DNA of 64,000 nucleotides from Lacrimispora algidixylanolytica (GCF_003609635.1 NZ_MCIA01000032.1:124001-188000); one strand, 5' to 3'. Positions 36,187 to 44,823 are shown, counted from the first letter of the stretch. The notes: generated by a model from the sequence alone, not told the origin. Translations and numbers: made by a program.

Positions 36187-38061
36187 ATGCTTGAATGTTT
36201 ACGTAAATTAAATTTACCGGAATATGTACTGGATATATTGAACCATTCAAAAGGGGTTATTGTTCCAAAGACGAGGGAAGAGCTTTTAGATCTTGCTATG
36301 GGAAATGGAACAAATAACGAATATAACATTGAATATGACGTTAAGGGCAAAGGCAGGGTATTGGAAGCAACCGCTACCCGCTGTACTAACGGTATTGTAG
36401 TTAACTATGTAGAAGATTACATGAGAAGACGTGATCCAAACTGTATGTACATTGCAGATAAAAAACCGACTGATAAACCAAGATATGAGGAGGTTTTTAA
36501 TAGCAGCTTTGATTCCTTAAGAGCAGAAACCTATGAATGGCTCAAAGACCAGGAATTAATTTTCTTCCCGTTTAAATCAGGCGGTGTAGAATATGGTTAT
36601 GATTCTGTACTCATTGCTCCAGTAAATGCAGGCTTTTTTGCAGCTGGACTGGCAGACCTTCAGGGATTTGAAAATATTGACGATATCACTGATTTTGATT
36701 TAAAAGCAATCGTATATTTAGCACCTCCTTTCCGTCATACCCATTTTAATGGAAGACAGGCAGTCATTCATAACCGTCTTGACGGTATCCATGAAGTTTA
36801 TTCCTATAACCTTTATCCAGGTCCAAGCGCAAAGAAAGGTATTTACAGCGTTTTGTTAGACATTGGAGAATCTGAGGGCTGGGTAACAGCACATGCTTCA
36901 ACGGTTAAGGTTATCACTCCTTATGACAATGAGATCGTAATCATGCATGAAGGTGCTTCCGGCGGCGGAAAGAGTGAGATGATCGAGGATATTCACAGAG
37001 AGATGGATGGCAGGACCATATTTGGAGTTAACACAGTAACAGGAGAGAAAAGTTATCTTGTACTGAGTGAGACCTGCGAACTGATTCCGGTAACGGATGA
37101 TATGGCATTATGCCCAGCGTCTATCCAAAATGAGAGTAAAAAACTGGTTGTAACTGACGCAGAGTCTTCTTGGTTCATTCGTCTTGACAATATTAAGAGC
37201 TATGGTTCTTCTCCTCAGTATGAAAAATTACTGATCCAGACAAAAGAGCCTCTTGTATACTTGAATATGAAGGCAATTCCTGGTGCAACCGCCCTTCCAT
37301 GGGAACACACCTTAGATTCTAATGGTAAGCCATGTCCAAACCCAAGAGTCATTCTTCCAAGAAAGATGATTGAAAAAGCATATAAGGGATCAGTTGAGGT
37401 CGATGTAAGAAGCTTTGGTGTGCGTACACCTGCATGTACCAAAGAGAATCCATCTTACGGTATTATGGGTATCTTCCAGGTTCTGCCACCTGCACTTGCA
37501 TGGCTGTGGCGTCTGGTTGCTCCTCGTGGTTACAACAACCCAAGTATTATTGACACTTTAGAGATGACAAGTGAAGGTGTTGGATCTTACTGGCCGTTTG
37601 CTACTGGGAAAAAGGTAACACAGGCAAATCTTCTTCTGGATCAGATCGTCAACTCAAGCAATACCCGCTATGTATTGATTCCGAATCAGCATATTGGTGC
37701 TTATGAAGTGAGCTTTATGCCACAGTGGGTATCCAGGGAATACATTGCAAGACGTGGTAGTGCAAAGTTTAAACCAGAGCATCTGGTTGAATGTCGTTGT
37801 CCCCTTTTAGGTTTTGGCTTAGAATCTTTAAAGATTGACGGACAGTATATCAGCAGAGCATTCTTAAGACCAGAAACCCAGCATGAAGTTGGACTGGAAG
37901 GCTACGATGCTGGTGCGAAGATACTGACAGATTTCTTTAAACAAGAGCTTATGCAGTTTAATACAGACGAGTTAAACCCTCTGGGAAAACAGATCATTGA
38001 AATGTTCTACAAAGGAGCTACCGTAGAAGATTACATGAATGTGATTCCGATGAGATATTAA
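36187..38061 (+). CDS. DUF4914 family protein with P-loop (PEPCK-like)
   Basis: This is a 624-residue protein that I place in the uncharacterised DUF4914 family. Near residue 257 it carries a Walker A-like loop, EGASGGGKSEM, of the kind seen in PEP carboxykinase and HPr kinase, with VAPRGYNNPS and RSFGVRTPACT later in the protein. The fold similarity to PEPCK-type enzymes is my inference; there is no claim of that reaction. ATG 36187 follows GGAGGAAAAG. It is a single gene with its own terminator. It sits just before the EutS-EutP-EutS unit but is separated from it by a terminator and a promoter. Confidence 0.8.
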   Translation: MLECLRKLNLPEYVLDILNHSKGVIVPKTREELLDLAMGNGTNNEYNIEYDVKGKGRVLEATATRCTNGIVVNYVEDYMRRRDPNCMYIADKKPTDKPRYEEVFNSSFDSLRAETYEWLKDQELIFFPFKSGGVEYGYDSVLIAPVNAGFFAAGLADLQGFENIDDITDFDLKAIVYLAPPFRHTHFNGRQAVIHNRLDGIHEVYSYNLYPGPSAKKGIYSVLLDIGESEGWVTAHASTVKVITPYDNEIVIMHEGASGGGKSEMIEDIHREMDGRTIFGVNTVTGEKSYLVLSETCELIPVTDDMALCPASIQNESKKLVVTDAESSWFIRLDNIKSYGSSPQYEKLLIQTKEPLVYLNMKAIPGATALPWEHTLDSNGKPCPNPRVILPRKMIEKAYKGSVEVDVRSFGVRTPACTKENPSYGIMGIFQVLPPALAWLWRLVAPRGYNNPSIIDTLEMTSEGVGSYWPFATGKKVTQANLLLDQIVNSSNTRYVLIPNQHIGAYEVSFMPQWVSREYIARRGSAKFKPEHLVECRCPLLGFGLESLKIDGQYISRAFLRPETQHEVGLEGYDAGAKILTDFFKQELMQFNTDELNPLGKQIIEMFYKGATVEDYMNVIPMRY

Positions 38062-38074
38062 TAGAGCGAGATAC

Positions 38075-38110
38075 AAAGAACCTTCCTTATATGGGGAAGG
38101 TTCTTTGCTG
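38075..38110 (+). terminator. Intrinsic terminator after the DUF4914 gene
   Basis: AAAGAACCTTCC and GGAAGGTTCTTT form a perfect 12 bp stem with an 8-base loop. Only a mixed GCTGTTTC follows, so the T-run is weak. Confidence 0.75.
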
Positions 38111-38249
38111 TTTCTCTGCCAAATCGCTAATGAAGTGGAGTATGGGGGAAACGGCCTAAGAAGTCTCCGGTGATTTTAATAACTTCTTTATCTGTAACAT
38201 TAAAAAACAGTGAAATAGAGTAGAAAAATAAGAAATTCTTACATATTAT

Positions 38250-38283
38250 CATTGACATTGCCCTCATGGTCAATGGTTATAAT
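38250..38283 (+). promoter_or_regulatory. Promoter with dyad before the EutS-EutP-EutS unit
   Basis: TTGACA (38252-38257) and TATAAT (38278-38283) are separated by 20 bp, longer than usual. A 7 bp inverted repeat, CATTGAC (38250) and GTCAATG (38269-38275), covers the -35 box and most of the spacer, which suggests a repressor or activator site. Confidence 0.55.
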
Positions 38284-38326
38284 TAAGCTATAGTTATATT
38301 GTTCAGGAAAAAATGAGGTGGTTGTA

Positions 38327-38692
38327 ATGGAAAAAGAAAACGGTGAGCAGATCCGTATTGTACAGGAAACTGTAGCAGGAAGAGAAATCACACTGGCACA
38401 TATCATTGGAGGACCTTTGCCTATTGTATATCGTAAACTTGGGCTTAATCCGGAGATTGATTACCACGCATCGGCAATTGGTATCATGAATATGACCCCC
38501 CCGGAATCCGCAGTAATAGCTTCTGATATTGCAGTGAAAAGTGGAAACATCTATCTTGGCTTTGCAGACAGATTTAGTGGAACCCTGATTATAACTGGGG
38601 AAATTGCAGAGGTGATTACCGCTATTACGGAAATCGTGAATTATTTTCATGACTCTTTGGGATATGTGACCTGCCCTATTACGAAGCGGTGA
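38327..38692 (+). CDS. EutS/PduU-type microcompartment shell protein (copy 1)
   Basis: This is a 121-residue circularly permuted BMC-domain protein. VQETVAGREITLAHIIGG is the EutS N-terminal segment, followed by ASAIGIMNMTPPESAVIASD and GFADRFSGTLIITG, which match EutS of enterobacteria closely. In known systems EutS and PduU hexamers form bent or capped tiles in the shell of ethanolamine or propanediol compartments. ATG 38327 follows GAGGTGG. It is the first gene of a three-gene unit with a EutP-like GTPase and a paralogue; no BMC enzyme or pentamer gene is in the window. Confidence 0.92.
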   Translation: MEKENGEQIRIVQETVAGREITLAHIIGGPLPIVYRKLGLNPEIDYHASAIGIMNMTPPESAVIASDIAVKSGNIYLGFADRFSGTLIITGEIAEVITAITEIVNYFHDSLGYVTCPITKR

Positions 38693-38696
38693 TAGT

Positions 38697-39203
38697 ATGA
38701 AAAAGTTATTTTTATGTGGTAGGAGCGAAGCTGGTAAAACTTCTCTTACGCAAGCGTTAAAAGGAGAACCAGTGATTTATCATAAGACTCAGTATGTAAA
38801 TCATTGGGATATCACCATAGACACGCCTGGGGAATACATGGAAAACAAGAACATAGCGCTTCAGGGGCTTTGTTGTTTTTCCTATGAATCAGATGTGATC
38901 GGATTATTGTGTAGTGCCAACGAACCCTTTAATCTATTTCCTCCCGGAGTGACTGCTGCCTGTAATCGTCCTGTCATTGGAATCATCACGAAAATTGACT
39001 GTCCAGATGCCAATGTCCCCATGGTCCGTCAGTGGCTTGTAGAGGCTGGCTGTGAGAAGATTTTCCCCGTTAGCAGCATGAGCAGGGAAGGTATGGAAGA
39101 TCTTTTGAACTTTCTAAAAGATGAGAAAGATGAGAAAGAGAAGCTGACTTGGGACAAGATTATGGAAGCTCAGGAAATGGGTCTTAGTGAGTGGGATCTA
39201 TAA
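38697..39203 (+). CDS. EutP/PduV-type small GTPase
   Basis: This is a 168-residue P-loop protein of the EutP/PduV family. GRSEAGKTSL is the Walker A motif, DTPGEYMEN the G3-type switch and TKID the base-specificity motif. PduV in relatives associates with the outside of microcompartments. EutP is also reported as an acetate kinase in some work. It begins four bases after the stop of the first EutS-like gene and is followed 32 bp later by the second. The core GTPase motifs are intact. Confidence 0.92.
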   Translation: MKKLFLCGRSEAGKTSLTQALKGEPVIYHKTQYVNHWDITIDTPGEYMENKNIALQGLCCFSYESDVIGLLCSANEPFNLFPPGVTAACNRPVIGIITKIDCPDANVPMVRQWLVEAGCEKIFPVSSMSREGMEDLLNFLKDEKDEKEKLTWDKIMEAQEMGLSEWDL

Positions 39204-39235
39204 AAGGAAATCGTCAAAGATGAGAGTGTGATAAT

Positions 39236-39667
39236 ATGACAGATAGTATTGGAAACCATAAAGAGTTACAAGAAGTCTTTGCACGGGTTATGGAACCGGT
39301 AAATAACCAGCGAAGACGTGTGGTCAAAGTGATAGTAGCTGGACGGGAGATATCTCTGGCCCATGTGATCGGTGTATCCGAAGCTTCCATATATAAGAAT
39401 CTGGGACTTGATATCGGTACAAATGCAGGAGCGGATTTTACGGGAATGTCCATCGGAACCGTCCATATAACACCTCCCGAGTCCACAATCATAGCGGCTG
39501 ATATCGCAGTAAAAAGTGGAGATGTTATCATAGGTTTTATGGACCGGTTCAGTGGTACCTTAATCCTTACCGGACCCAGGATCGAAGTAAGGACGGCAGT
39601 GGAAGAAATCGTGAAATACTTCCGGGAAGGTCTAAATTATAAAACCTGTCCAGTTACGGAACGTTAA
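39236..39667 (+). CDS. EutS/PduU-type shell protein (copy 2) with N-terminal extension
   Basis: This is a 143-residue paralogue of copy 1. The EutS core (VIVAGREISLAHVIG, MSIGTVHITPPESTIIAAD, GFMDRFSGTLILTG) is preceded by about 27 extra residues, including a potentially amphipathic helix, KELQEVFARVMEPV. Shared segments such as DIAVKSG and DRFSGTLI show that the two copies are close relatives. Canonical loci usually carry one EutS. The extra N-terminus might act in tile contacts or cargo recruitment, which is speculation. A GTGTGATA-rich stretch precedes the ATG, without a strong ribosome site. Confidence 0.9.
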   Translation: MTDSIGNHKELQEVFARVMEPVNNQRRRVVKVIVAGREISLAHVIGVSEASIYKNLGLDIGTNAGADFTGMSIGTVHITPPESTIIAADIAVKSGDVIIGFMDRFSGTLILTGPRIEVRTAVEEIVKYFREGLNYKTCPVTER

Positions 39668-39718
39668 AAGGTAACATTGTTATAAGTTTCTGGTTCAATA
39701 AGGATAATTTGAATTTAT

Positions 39719-39757
39719 GAGAACAGCCGTAGGATCTTAAGTCCTGCGGCTGTTCTC
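39719..39757. terminator. Hairpin between the EutS unit and ribH
   Basis: GAGAACAGCCGTAGGA pairs with TCCTGCGGCTGTTCTC over 15 of 16 positions. It lies between converging genes. The T-run on either side is poor, so it may mainly stabilise mRNA ends. Confidence 0.68.
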
Positions 39758-39840
39758 TTGCTCTAAGGTCTGTTTTACAAATGAAATAATACATCAATTT
39801 GCTCTAGTTACGGTATCCTTTTTGTTTCATAAGGAATATA

Positions 39841-40308
39841 TCAGTCTTGCATATCTCGAATCAGGTTCACCATCTCAATTGCACCTACCGCACAATCAAA
39901 GCCCTTGTTTCCAGCCTTGGTACCAGCCCGTTCAATGGCCTGCTCAATATTTTCGGTTGTTAACACACCGAACATAACAGGAATGTCACTGTTTAGGGAT
40001 ACATGGGCAATTCCCTTAGATACCTCACTGCATACATAGTCATAGTGGGTGGTGCTACCGCGAATCACGGCACCAAGGCAGATGACTGCATCGTATTTCC
40101 CACTTTTCGCCATTTTGGAAGCGATGAGTGGAATTTCAAATGCTCCGGGAACCCATGCGATATCAATGTTGTTTTCGTTAACCTCATGACGTTTTAGTCC
40201 ATCAAGAGCACCGCCAAGGAGCTTGCTTGTAATGAATTCATTAAACCGAGCGGCAACGATACCAATTCGGATGTCTTTGGATACCAGTTTTCCTTCATAA
40301 ATTGTCAT
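39841..40308 (-). CDS. ribH: 6,7-dimethyl-8-ribityllumazine synthase
   Basis: This enzyme makes lumazine, the penultimate intermediate of riboflavin synthesis, and forms icosahedral shells in many bacteria. In its 155 residues, [23 protein letters not shown] and [15 protein letters not shown] are the substrate-binding motifs. It is the last gene of ribD-ribE-ribBA-ribH, 21 bp behind ribBA. It converges on the EutS unit. Confidence 0.97.
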   Translation of the reverse strand: MTIYEGKLVSKDIRIGIVAARFNEFITSKLLGGALDGLKRHEVNENNIDIAWVPGAFEIPLIASKMAKSGKYDAVICLGAVIRGSTTHYDYVCSEVSKGIAHVSLNSDIPVMFGVLTTENIEQAIERAGTKAGNKGFDCAVGAIEMVNLIRDMQD

Positions 40309-40329
40309 TGTTGAAATCTCCTTTATTTT

Positions 40330-41529
40330 TTAATAATGTAAAATGTGACCCATTTTTTTCTGTTTGGTTTTCAGGTAGAATAAGTCGTGGTCAGTAGCGT
40401 CCATTTCAATTGGAACACGCTCTGTAATTTCGATGCCATATCCGGAAAGCTGATAGACTTTATCTGGATTGTTAGTAAGCAGGCGCATGGTTTTGACACC
40501 AAGGTCCTGCAAAATCTGTGCGCCTATAAAATATTCTCGCATATCTCCAGGGAAGCCGAGGGCAAGATTCGCTTCCAGAGTGTCCACTCCCTTATCTTGA
40601 AGTTCATAAGCACGCAATTTATTAATCAGTCCAATTCCACGGCCTTCCTGACGCATATAAAGCAGAATGCCTCTGCCTTCCTTTTCGATTCTCTTCATAG
40701 CTGCGATAAACTGCTGTCCGCAGTCACAGCGTATGGAACCAAAGGCATCTCCCGTCAGACATTCAGAATGAACACGGCATAACAAATTTTCGCCATCCCC
40801 AATCTCACCTTTGACTAAAGCTATATGATGCTCTCCGTTTAGCTTGCTGATATATCCGTAAGCCTTGAAATCACCATACTTTGTAGGCATAAGGGTATTA
40901 GTTATCCGTTCCACAAGTTTATCATTTCTTTTGCGGTATTCCTGTAAGGCTTTGATGGTAATTATTTTAATTCCCCACCGTTGCGCCAGCTCCATTAGTT
41001 CTGGTGTGCGCATCATGGTACCGTCCTCTGCCATGATCTCACAGCAGAGACCGCACTCCTTTAACCCGGCTAGCCGCATCAAATCCACGGTAGCTTCCGT
41101 ATGTCCGTTGCGATCCAATACACCATTTTTCTTTGCACAAAGGGGAAACATATGGCCAGGGCGACGGAAATCCTCTGGCTTGGCATCCTGTGCCACGCAT
41201 TTCATTGCGGTCATACTTCGTTCTGCTGCCGAAATGCCGGTGGTGGTATCCACATGGTCCACAGATACTGTAAAAGCAGTCTCGTGGTTATCCTTGTTGT
41301 CGCTAACCATTTGAGGAAATTGCAGTTTTTGACAAAGTTCTTGGCTCATAGGCATACAGATCAAGCCTTTCCCATGAACCGCCATGAAATTCACATTTTC
41401 GGTGGTAGCAAACTCGGCAGCGCAGATAAAGTCGCCTTCGTTCTCCCTATCCTCATCGTCAGTCACCAGTATGATTTTTCCTAAGAGAAGGTCTTTTAAC
41501 GCCTCTTCAATCGTGTTAAATTGGAACAT
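40330..41529 (-). CDS. ribBA: Bifunctional DHBP synthase / GTP cyclohydrolase II
   Basis: This protein supplies both precursors of the riboflavin pathway. The N-terminal half (about 1-200) makes 3,4-dihydroxy-2-butanone 4-phosphate; [13 protein letters not shown] is its acidic metal motif. The C-terminal half (~205-399) opens [23 protein letters not shown] carries the zinc cysteines and [13 protein letters not shown] the catalytic segment. The 399-residue length is normal. It is third in the rib operon, 11 bp after ribE. Confidence 0.97.
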   Translation of the reverse strand: MFQFNTIEEALKDLLLGKIILVTDDEDRENEGDFICAAEFATTENVNFMAVHGKGLICMPMSQELCQKLQFPQMVSDNKDNHETAFTVSVDHVDTTTGISAAERSMTAMKCVAQDAKPEDFRRPGHMFPLCAKKNGVLDRNGHTEATVDLMRLAGLKECGLCCEIMAEDGTMMRTPELMELAQRWGIKIITIKALQEYRKRNDKLVERITNTLMPTKYGDFKAYGYISKLNGEHHIALVKGEIGDGENLLCRVHSECLTGDAFGSIRCDCGQQFIAAMKRIEKEGRGILLYMRQEGRGIGLINKLRAYELQDKGVDTLEANLALGFPGDMREYFIGAQILQDLGVKTMRLLTNNPDKVYQLSGYGIEITERVPIEMDATDHDLFYLKTKQKKMGHILHY

Positions 41530-41540
41530 ATTGATTCCTC

Positions 41541-42179
41541 CTAAAAGCCGTGTCTTGTAAGAAAACCGGCTGAAATATTGTTGTTTGGAATTTCTTTTTC
41601 CATCAGGCGTTCTATGTATTTGCCGATGCAGTCATTTTCCAAATTGACGAGATCCCCAATACGACGAAGGGACAATGTTGTATTGGTAGCTGTGTGGGGG
41701 ATGATGGAAACATGGAAGCTGTCTTTATAAACCTTTGCTACGGTCAGACTGATTCCGTCAATGGCAATGGAGCCCTTTTCAATGATGTAACGAAGAACTG
41801 GCAAGGGAGCTTTTAACGTGTACCAAACAGCATTATCATCTCTGTGGATATCTGATATGGTACCGGTGCCATCAATATGCCCGGTAACAATATGTCCGCC
41901 AAACCTCCCGTTTGCTGGCATAGCCCGTTCCAAATTAACTAAGCTTCCAATCCTTAGTTTTCCTAGTGAGGATCGGTTTAAAGTTTCGTGCATCACATCT
42001 GCAGCAAAACCATTTGTGGAAATAGAAATAACTGTAAGGCAGACTCCGTTCACAGCAATGCTGTCACCAACATGGATATCCTCCATGATCTTTGATGCCT
42101 GAACGGATAGGATAGCGGAATTTGTCCCCTTTTTAACGCCCTGTATGTTACCAATTTCTTCGATCAATCCTGTAAACAA
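41541..42179 (-). CDS. ribE: Riboflavin synthase, alpha chain
   Basis: This enzyme disproportionates two lumazines to riboflavin. Its 212 residues form two homologous lumazine-binding barrels ([10 protein letters not shown]... and, from about residue 97, [12 protein letters not shown]...), plus [13 protein letters not shown] and [12 protein letters not shown] as paired motifs. Its start overlaps the end of ribD by 16 bases, suggesting translational coupling. Confidence 0.97.
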   Translation of the reverse strand: MFTGLIEEIGNIQGVKKGTNSAILSVQASKIMEDIHVGDSIAVNGVCLTVISISTNGFAADVMHETLNRSSLGKLRIGSLVNLERAMPANGRFGGHIVTGHIDGTGTISDIHRDDNAVWYTLKAPLPVLRYIIEKGSIAIDGISLTVAKVYKDSFHVSIIPHTATNTTLSLRRIGDLVNLENDCIGKYIERLMEKEIPNNNISAGFLTRHGF

Positions 42180-43261
42180 GGAATTACCTCGCTTTCTAAT
42201 AGAACATCATCACCAATTTGTGTGATGACTGGTTTGCTTAGTTGAAAAGCTCCCTCAGGATAATCAACTCCGAGACCTCCTACTGGAGTTTTTCCACTGC
42301 CACCAAAGAGCTTAGGAGCGACATACGCTTGCACCTTATTAACGATGCCACTTTGCAGGGCGGACCAATTTAATGTGCCTCCGCCCTCCAGCAAAAGGCT
42401 GTCGATCTGCCTTTCGCCCAGTCTTTGCATCAAGTTGAATAAATCAATATGATTATCTTTTTGACTAATTACCATGATCTCACAGCCGGCCTCCAGATAC
42501 GGACGATGTCTGTTAGTATCCATTATCGTCGTAGCAATTATAGTGGAAGCGATATTGGTAGTGGTGACAATTTTTGCGCCCAGCGGCGTTCTTAAGTTGG
42601 TATCGCATATGACACGCAGCGGATTTTTTCTGTTTTCCAGCCGACAGGTCAGCATGGGATCATCTGTGAGTACTGTCCCTAGGCCCACCATGATAGCAGA
42701 GTAGCGGTGCCGATCCTCATGAACATGCTTGAGTGCCTCCGAGCCGGTAATCCATTGGGATCTACCGGTATGGGTGGCGATCTTTCCGTCCATGGTCATG
42801 GCATATTTCATGACAACATAGGGCGTTTTGTTTTGAATGTAATGGAAAAAACTTTCGTTAAGCTTGTCGCATTCTTCCTTTGCAACGTTCTCTATTACTT
42901 CGATGCCGTGAGAACGCAGAATTGAAATGCCTTTTCCGGCAACCATTGGATTGGGATCAAAAGAACCGACGACCAGACGGCTGATACCACTTTTGATGAT
43001 TGCGTCGGTACAAGGTGGTGTTCTTCCATGATGACAGCAAGGCTCCAGAGTAACATAAAGGGTTGCGCCGGCTGCCGGTGTCTGGCAGTCTGCCAGTGCA
43101 TTTCGCTCCGCGTGTAGACCTCCACATTTTTTGTGGAAGCCCTGACCTACGATCTTACCGTGTTTTACAATGACTGCACCAACCATTGGATTTGGGTTTA
43201 CCCATCCGCGACCCTGTCTTGCAAGTTCTATTGCAAGACGCATATAATAAATCTCCTCCAT
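42164..43261 (-). CDS. ribD: Riboflavin deaminase-reductase RibD
   Basis: This bifunctional protein acts after GTP cyclohydrolase II. The N-terminal deaminase (about 1-145) has the zinc motif HAERNAL with PCCHHGRTPPCTDAI. The C-terminal reductase (~150-365) has MKYAMTMDGKIATHTGRSQW. Its 365 residues are normal. AAGGAGGTG precedes the ATG. It heads the four-gene rib operon, behind an FMN riboswitch and three hairpins. Confidence 0.97.
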   Translation of the reverse strand: MEEIYYMRLAIELARQGRGWVNPNPMVGAVIVKHGKIVGQGFHKKCGGLHAERNALADCQTPAAGATLYVTLEPCCHHGRTPPCTDAIIKSGISRLVVGSFDPNPMVAGKGISILRSHGIEVIENVAKEECDKLNESFFHYIQNKTPYVVMKYAMTMDGKIATHTGRSQWITGSEALKHVHEDRHRYSAIMVGLGTVLTDDPMLTCRLENRKNPLRVICDTNLRTPLGAKIVTTTNIASTIIATTIMDTNRHRPYLEAGCEIMVISQKDNHIDLFNLMQRLGERQIDSLLLEGGGTLNWSALQSGIVNKVQAYVAPKLFGGSGKTPVGGLGVDYPEGAFQLSKPVITQIGDDVLLESEVIPCLQD

Positions 43262-43280
43262 TTAACACCTCCTTATAATG

Positions 43281-43310
43281 AAAAATGCCCTGAACAAAAT
43301 GCTCAGGGCA
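43281..43310 (-). terminator. Leader hairpin 3, next to the ribD ribosome site
   Basis: On the minus strand TGCCCTGA and TCAGGGCA form an 8 bp stem followed by TTTTT. It ends about 10 bases before the ribD ribosome site and would stop or slow transcription right before the gene, or shield the start. Confidence 0.65.
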
Positions 43311-43358
43311 GGAGAATTACACGACGGTTTTACCGCGTCAAAAATAGAAGCTGTCTTG

Positions 43359-43398
43359 TAAAAAGACGCCTTGAACATATTATTGTTCAAGGCGTCTT
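43359..43398 (-). terminator. Leader hairpin 2, strong terminator
   Basis: AAGACGCCTTGAACA and its exact complement form a 15 bp stem with a 6-base loop. On the minus strand it is followed by a run of T's. It lies between the FMN riboswitch terminator and ribD. Confidence 0.8.
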
Positions 43399-43432
43399 AA
43401 TAAAACGTGTCGCAATCATATTACATGGATAT

Positions 43433-43466
43433 AAAAAAGCTCTGAAATGTCAATTCATTTCAGAGC
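43433..43466 (-). terminator. Leader hairpin 1, likely FMN riboswitch terminator
   Basis: GCTCTGAAATG and CATTTCAGAGC form an 11 bp stem with a 6-base loop, followed on the minus strand by TTTTTT. It is the first terminator after the aptamer and the natural expression platform. Confidence 0.85.
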
Positions 43467-43506
43467 GTAAATTCAAATATCCACGTAAAAACGCGAAACT
43501 TCTTTT

Positions 43507-43611
43507 GTCTTCTACTATCAGACTGTACTGTCGGCTTCGGAATTTAACCGAATCAACCTTGCGGTTCGTGGGCTATACCACCGGTCGGGAATTTCACCCT
43601 GCCCCGAAGAT
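43507..43611 (-). promoter_or_regulatory. FMN riboswitch (RFN element)
   Basis: On the minus strand, ATCTTCGGGGCAGGGTGAAA opens the element, followed by CCCGACCGGTGGTATAGCCC and GCCGACAGTACAGTCTG, the invariant parts of the FMN aptamer. The closing GAAGAC pairs with the opening ATCTTC. High FMN is expected to favour the downstream terminator and shut off ribD-ribE-ribBA-ribH. Confidence 0.98.
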
Positions 43612-43628
43612 TTTATTCAATTGATGCC

Positions 43629-43657
43629 ATTATAGTCCGTATTTTTAAACCTGTCAA
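43629..43657 (-). promoter_or_regulatory. Promoter of the rib operon
   Basis: TTGACA (43657-43652), exactly 17 bp, then TATAAT (43634-43629) on the minus strand: a full-consensus promoter 18 bp before the FMN aptamer. Confidence 0.93.
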
Positions 43658-43740
43658 TATAATAATTAGAGGTATTAGACATCGAAACCAAGTAAGAAAC
43701 AGTCATACAGATCGTGAAACGCTGATTTTTGCTTGAGTTT

Positions 43741-44670
43741 TTATTCCTCGGAACATAATAAAAGACCGTCACTAGATATCAAATTTTTCAGTTCTTCCAG
43801 ATAATTCTCTGCAAAGATACTTAAATGTACCCTTGGATTTGCAATCCACCCGATCCTCATGTATTCCTTAGTATGAAGCGGTATGGCGATGATGTTGTCC
43901 CCGTTTAAATTGCTGTTTAAGATTCCGCTGCATATGGTATAGCCATTTAGACCGATGAGCAGGTTGAAAAGGGTAGCGCGGTCGCTGACATAGATAATTT
44001 TTTTCCTAGGAACTGTACTTAAAATCTCTTCCGAAAAATAAAAAGAGTTTTTTTCTCCTTGTTCAAAGGCAAGAAAAGGAAATTCCTCTAAATCAGACAT
44101 TGTAACAAATTCCTTAGAGGATAAGGGGTGAGAGGAACTTATAAATACATGAGGAGAAGCCACAAACAAAGGGTGAAAGATAAGACCACTTTCTTTAAAC
44201 AGCTTACTTAACACATTCTCATTGAAATCATTCATATATAAGATTCCAAGTTCACTTCTGAAATTCTTCACATCTTCTATGATTTCATGAGTTCTAGCCT
44301 CCCGAAGGGTGAATTCATATTCGTCATTTTCTTGTCTGGATACCAGATTCACAAACGCATTTACTGCAAAGGCATAATGCTGGGTGGAGATAGAACATAT
44401 TCGTTTTAAGGGCTTTTTATTCAAGTAATGTTGCTCCATTAAGTCTGTCTGCTCCAGAATCTGCCTGGCATAGGATAAGAATTCCGATCCATCAGAGGAT
44501 AACGTAATGCCTTTTGAAGTTCTGTTAAAAATAGAAACGCCGTATTCTAGTTCTAGCTCTTTTACGGCATTGGAAAGGCTTGGTTGAGTGATATAAAGTT
44601 GTTTGGCTGCTTCTGAGATAGATCCGCAGTTGACAATGGTAATGATGTAACGCAGTTGTTGTAAGGTCAT
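43741..44670 (-). CDS. LysR-family transcriptional regulator
   Basis: This is a 309-residue regulator. The N-terminal helix-turn-helix (residues ~15-40) reads GSISEAAKQLYITQPSLSNA. The effector domain follows from ~90. ATG 44670 lies behind AAAGGAG, so the five extra residues of the longer frame are dropped. It is divergent from a MetE-like methyltransferase, and two AT-rich dyads lie between them (44717-44758). LysR proteins usually control their divergent neighbour, so methionine or a related thiol is a plausible signal. Confidence 0.93.
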   Translation of the reverse strand: MTLQQLRYIITIVNCGSISEAAKQLYITQPSLSNAVKELELEYGVSIFNRTSKGITLSSDGSEFLSYARQILEQTDLMEQHYLNKKPLKRICSISTQHYAFAVNAFVNLVSRQENDEYEFTLREARTHEIIEDVKNFRSELGILYMNDFNENVLSKLFKESGLIFHPLFVASPHVFISSSHPLSSKEFVTMSDLEEFPFLAFEQGEKNSFYFSEEILSTVPRKKIIYVSDRATLFNLLIGLNGYTICSGILNSNLNGDNIIAIPLHTKEYMRIGWIANPRVHLSIFAENYLEELKNLISSDGLLLCSEE

Positions 44671-44716
44671 AGAGGCTCCTTTCATCTGTGGTTTTTAGTA
44701 GTTTATCACAGATCCC

Positions 44717-44758
44717 TATAGTTTAAAACTATATCAGGCCATAATTTTATAGAATTAT
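44717..44758. promoter_or_regulatory. Two dyads between LysR gene and MetE-like gene
   Basis: TATAGTTTAAAACTATA (44717-44733) is a 17 bp palindrome that contains a T-N11-A-type LysR site. ATAATT and AATTAT (44741-44758) form a second, weaker dyad. The spacing of two sites fits the recognition and activation sites of a LysR regulator. Confidence 0.6.
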
Positions 44759-44823
44759 ACAATTCCTCCGTCATAAGATATTATTTAGGTAAGCAAACAA
44801 AATATAATCTGGAGGATTAAAAT

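Noticed and set aside
43133-43624. 163-residue plus-strand frame across the rib leader
   Set aside because: It runs through the FMN riboswitch and hairpins on the opposite strand; there is no protein-like composition.
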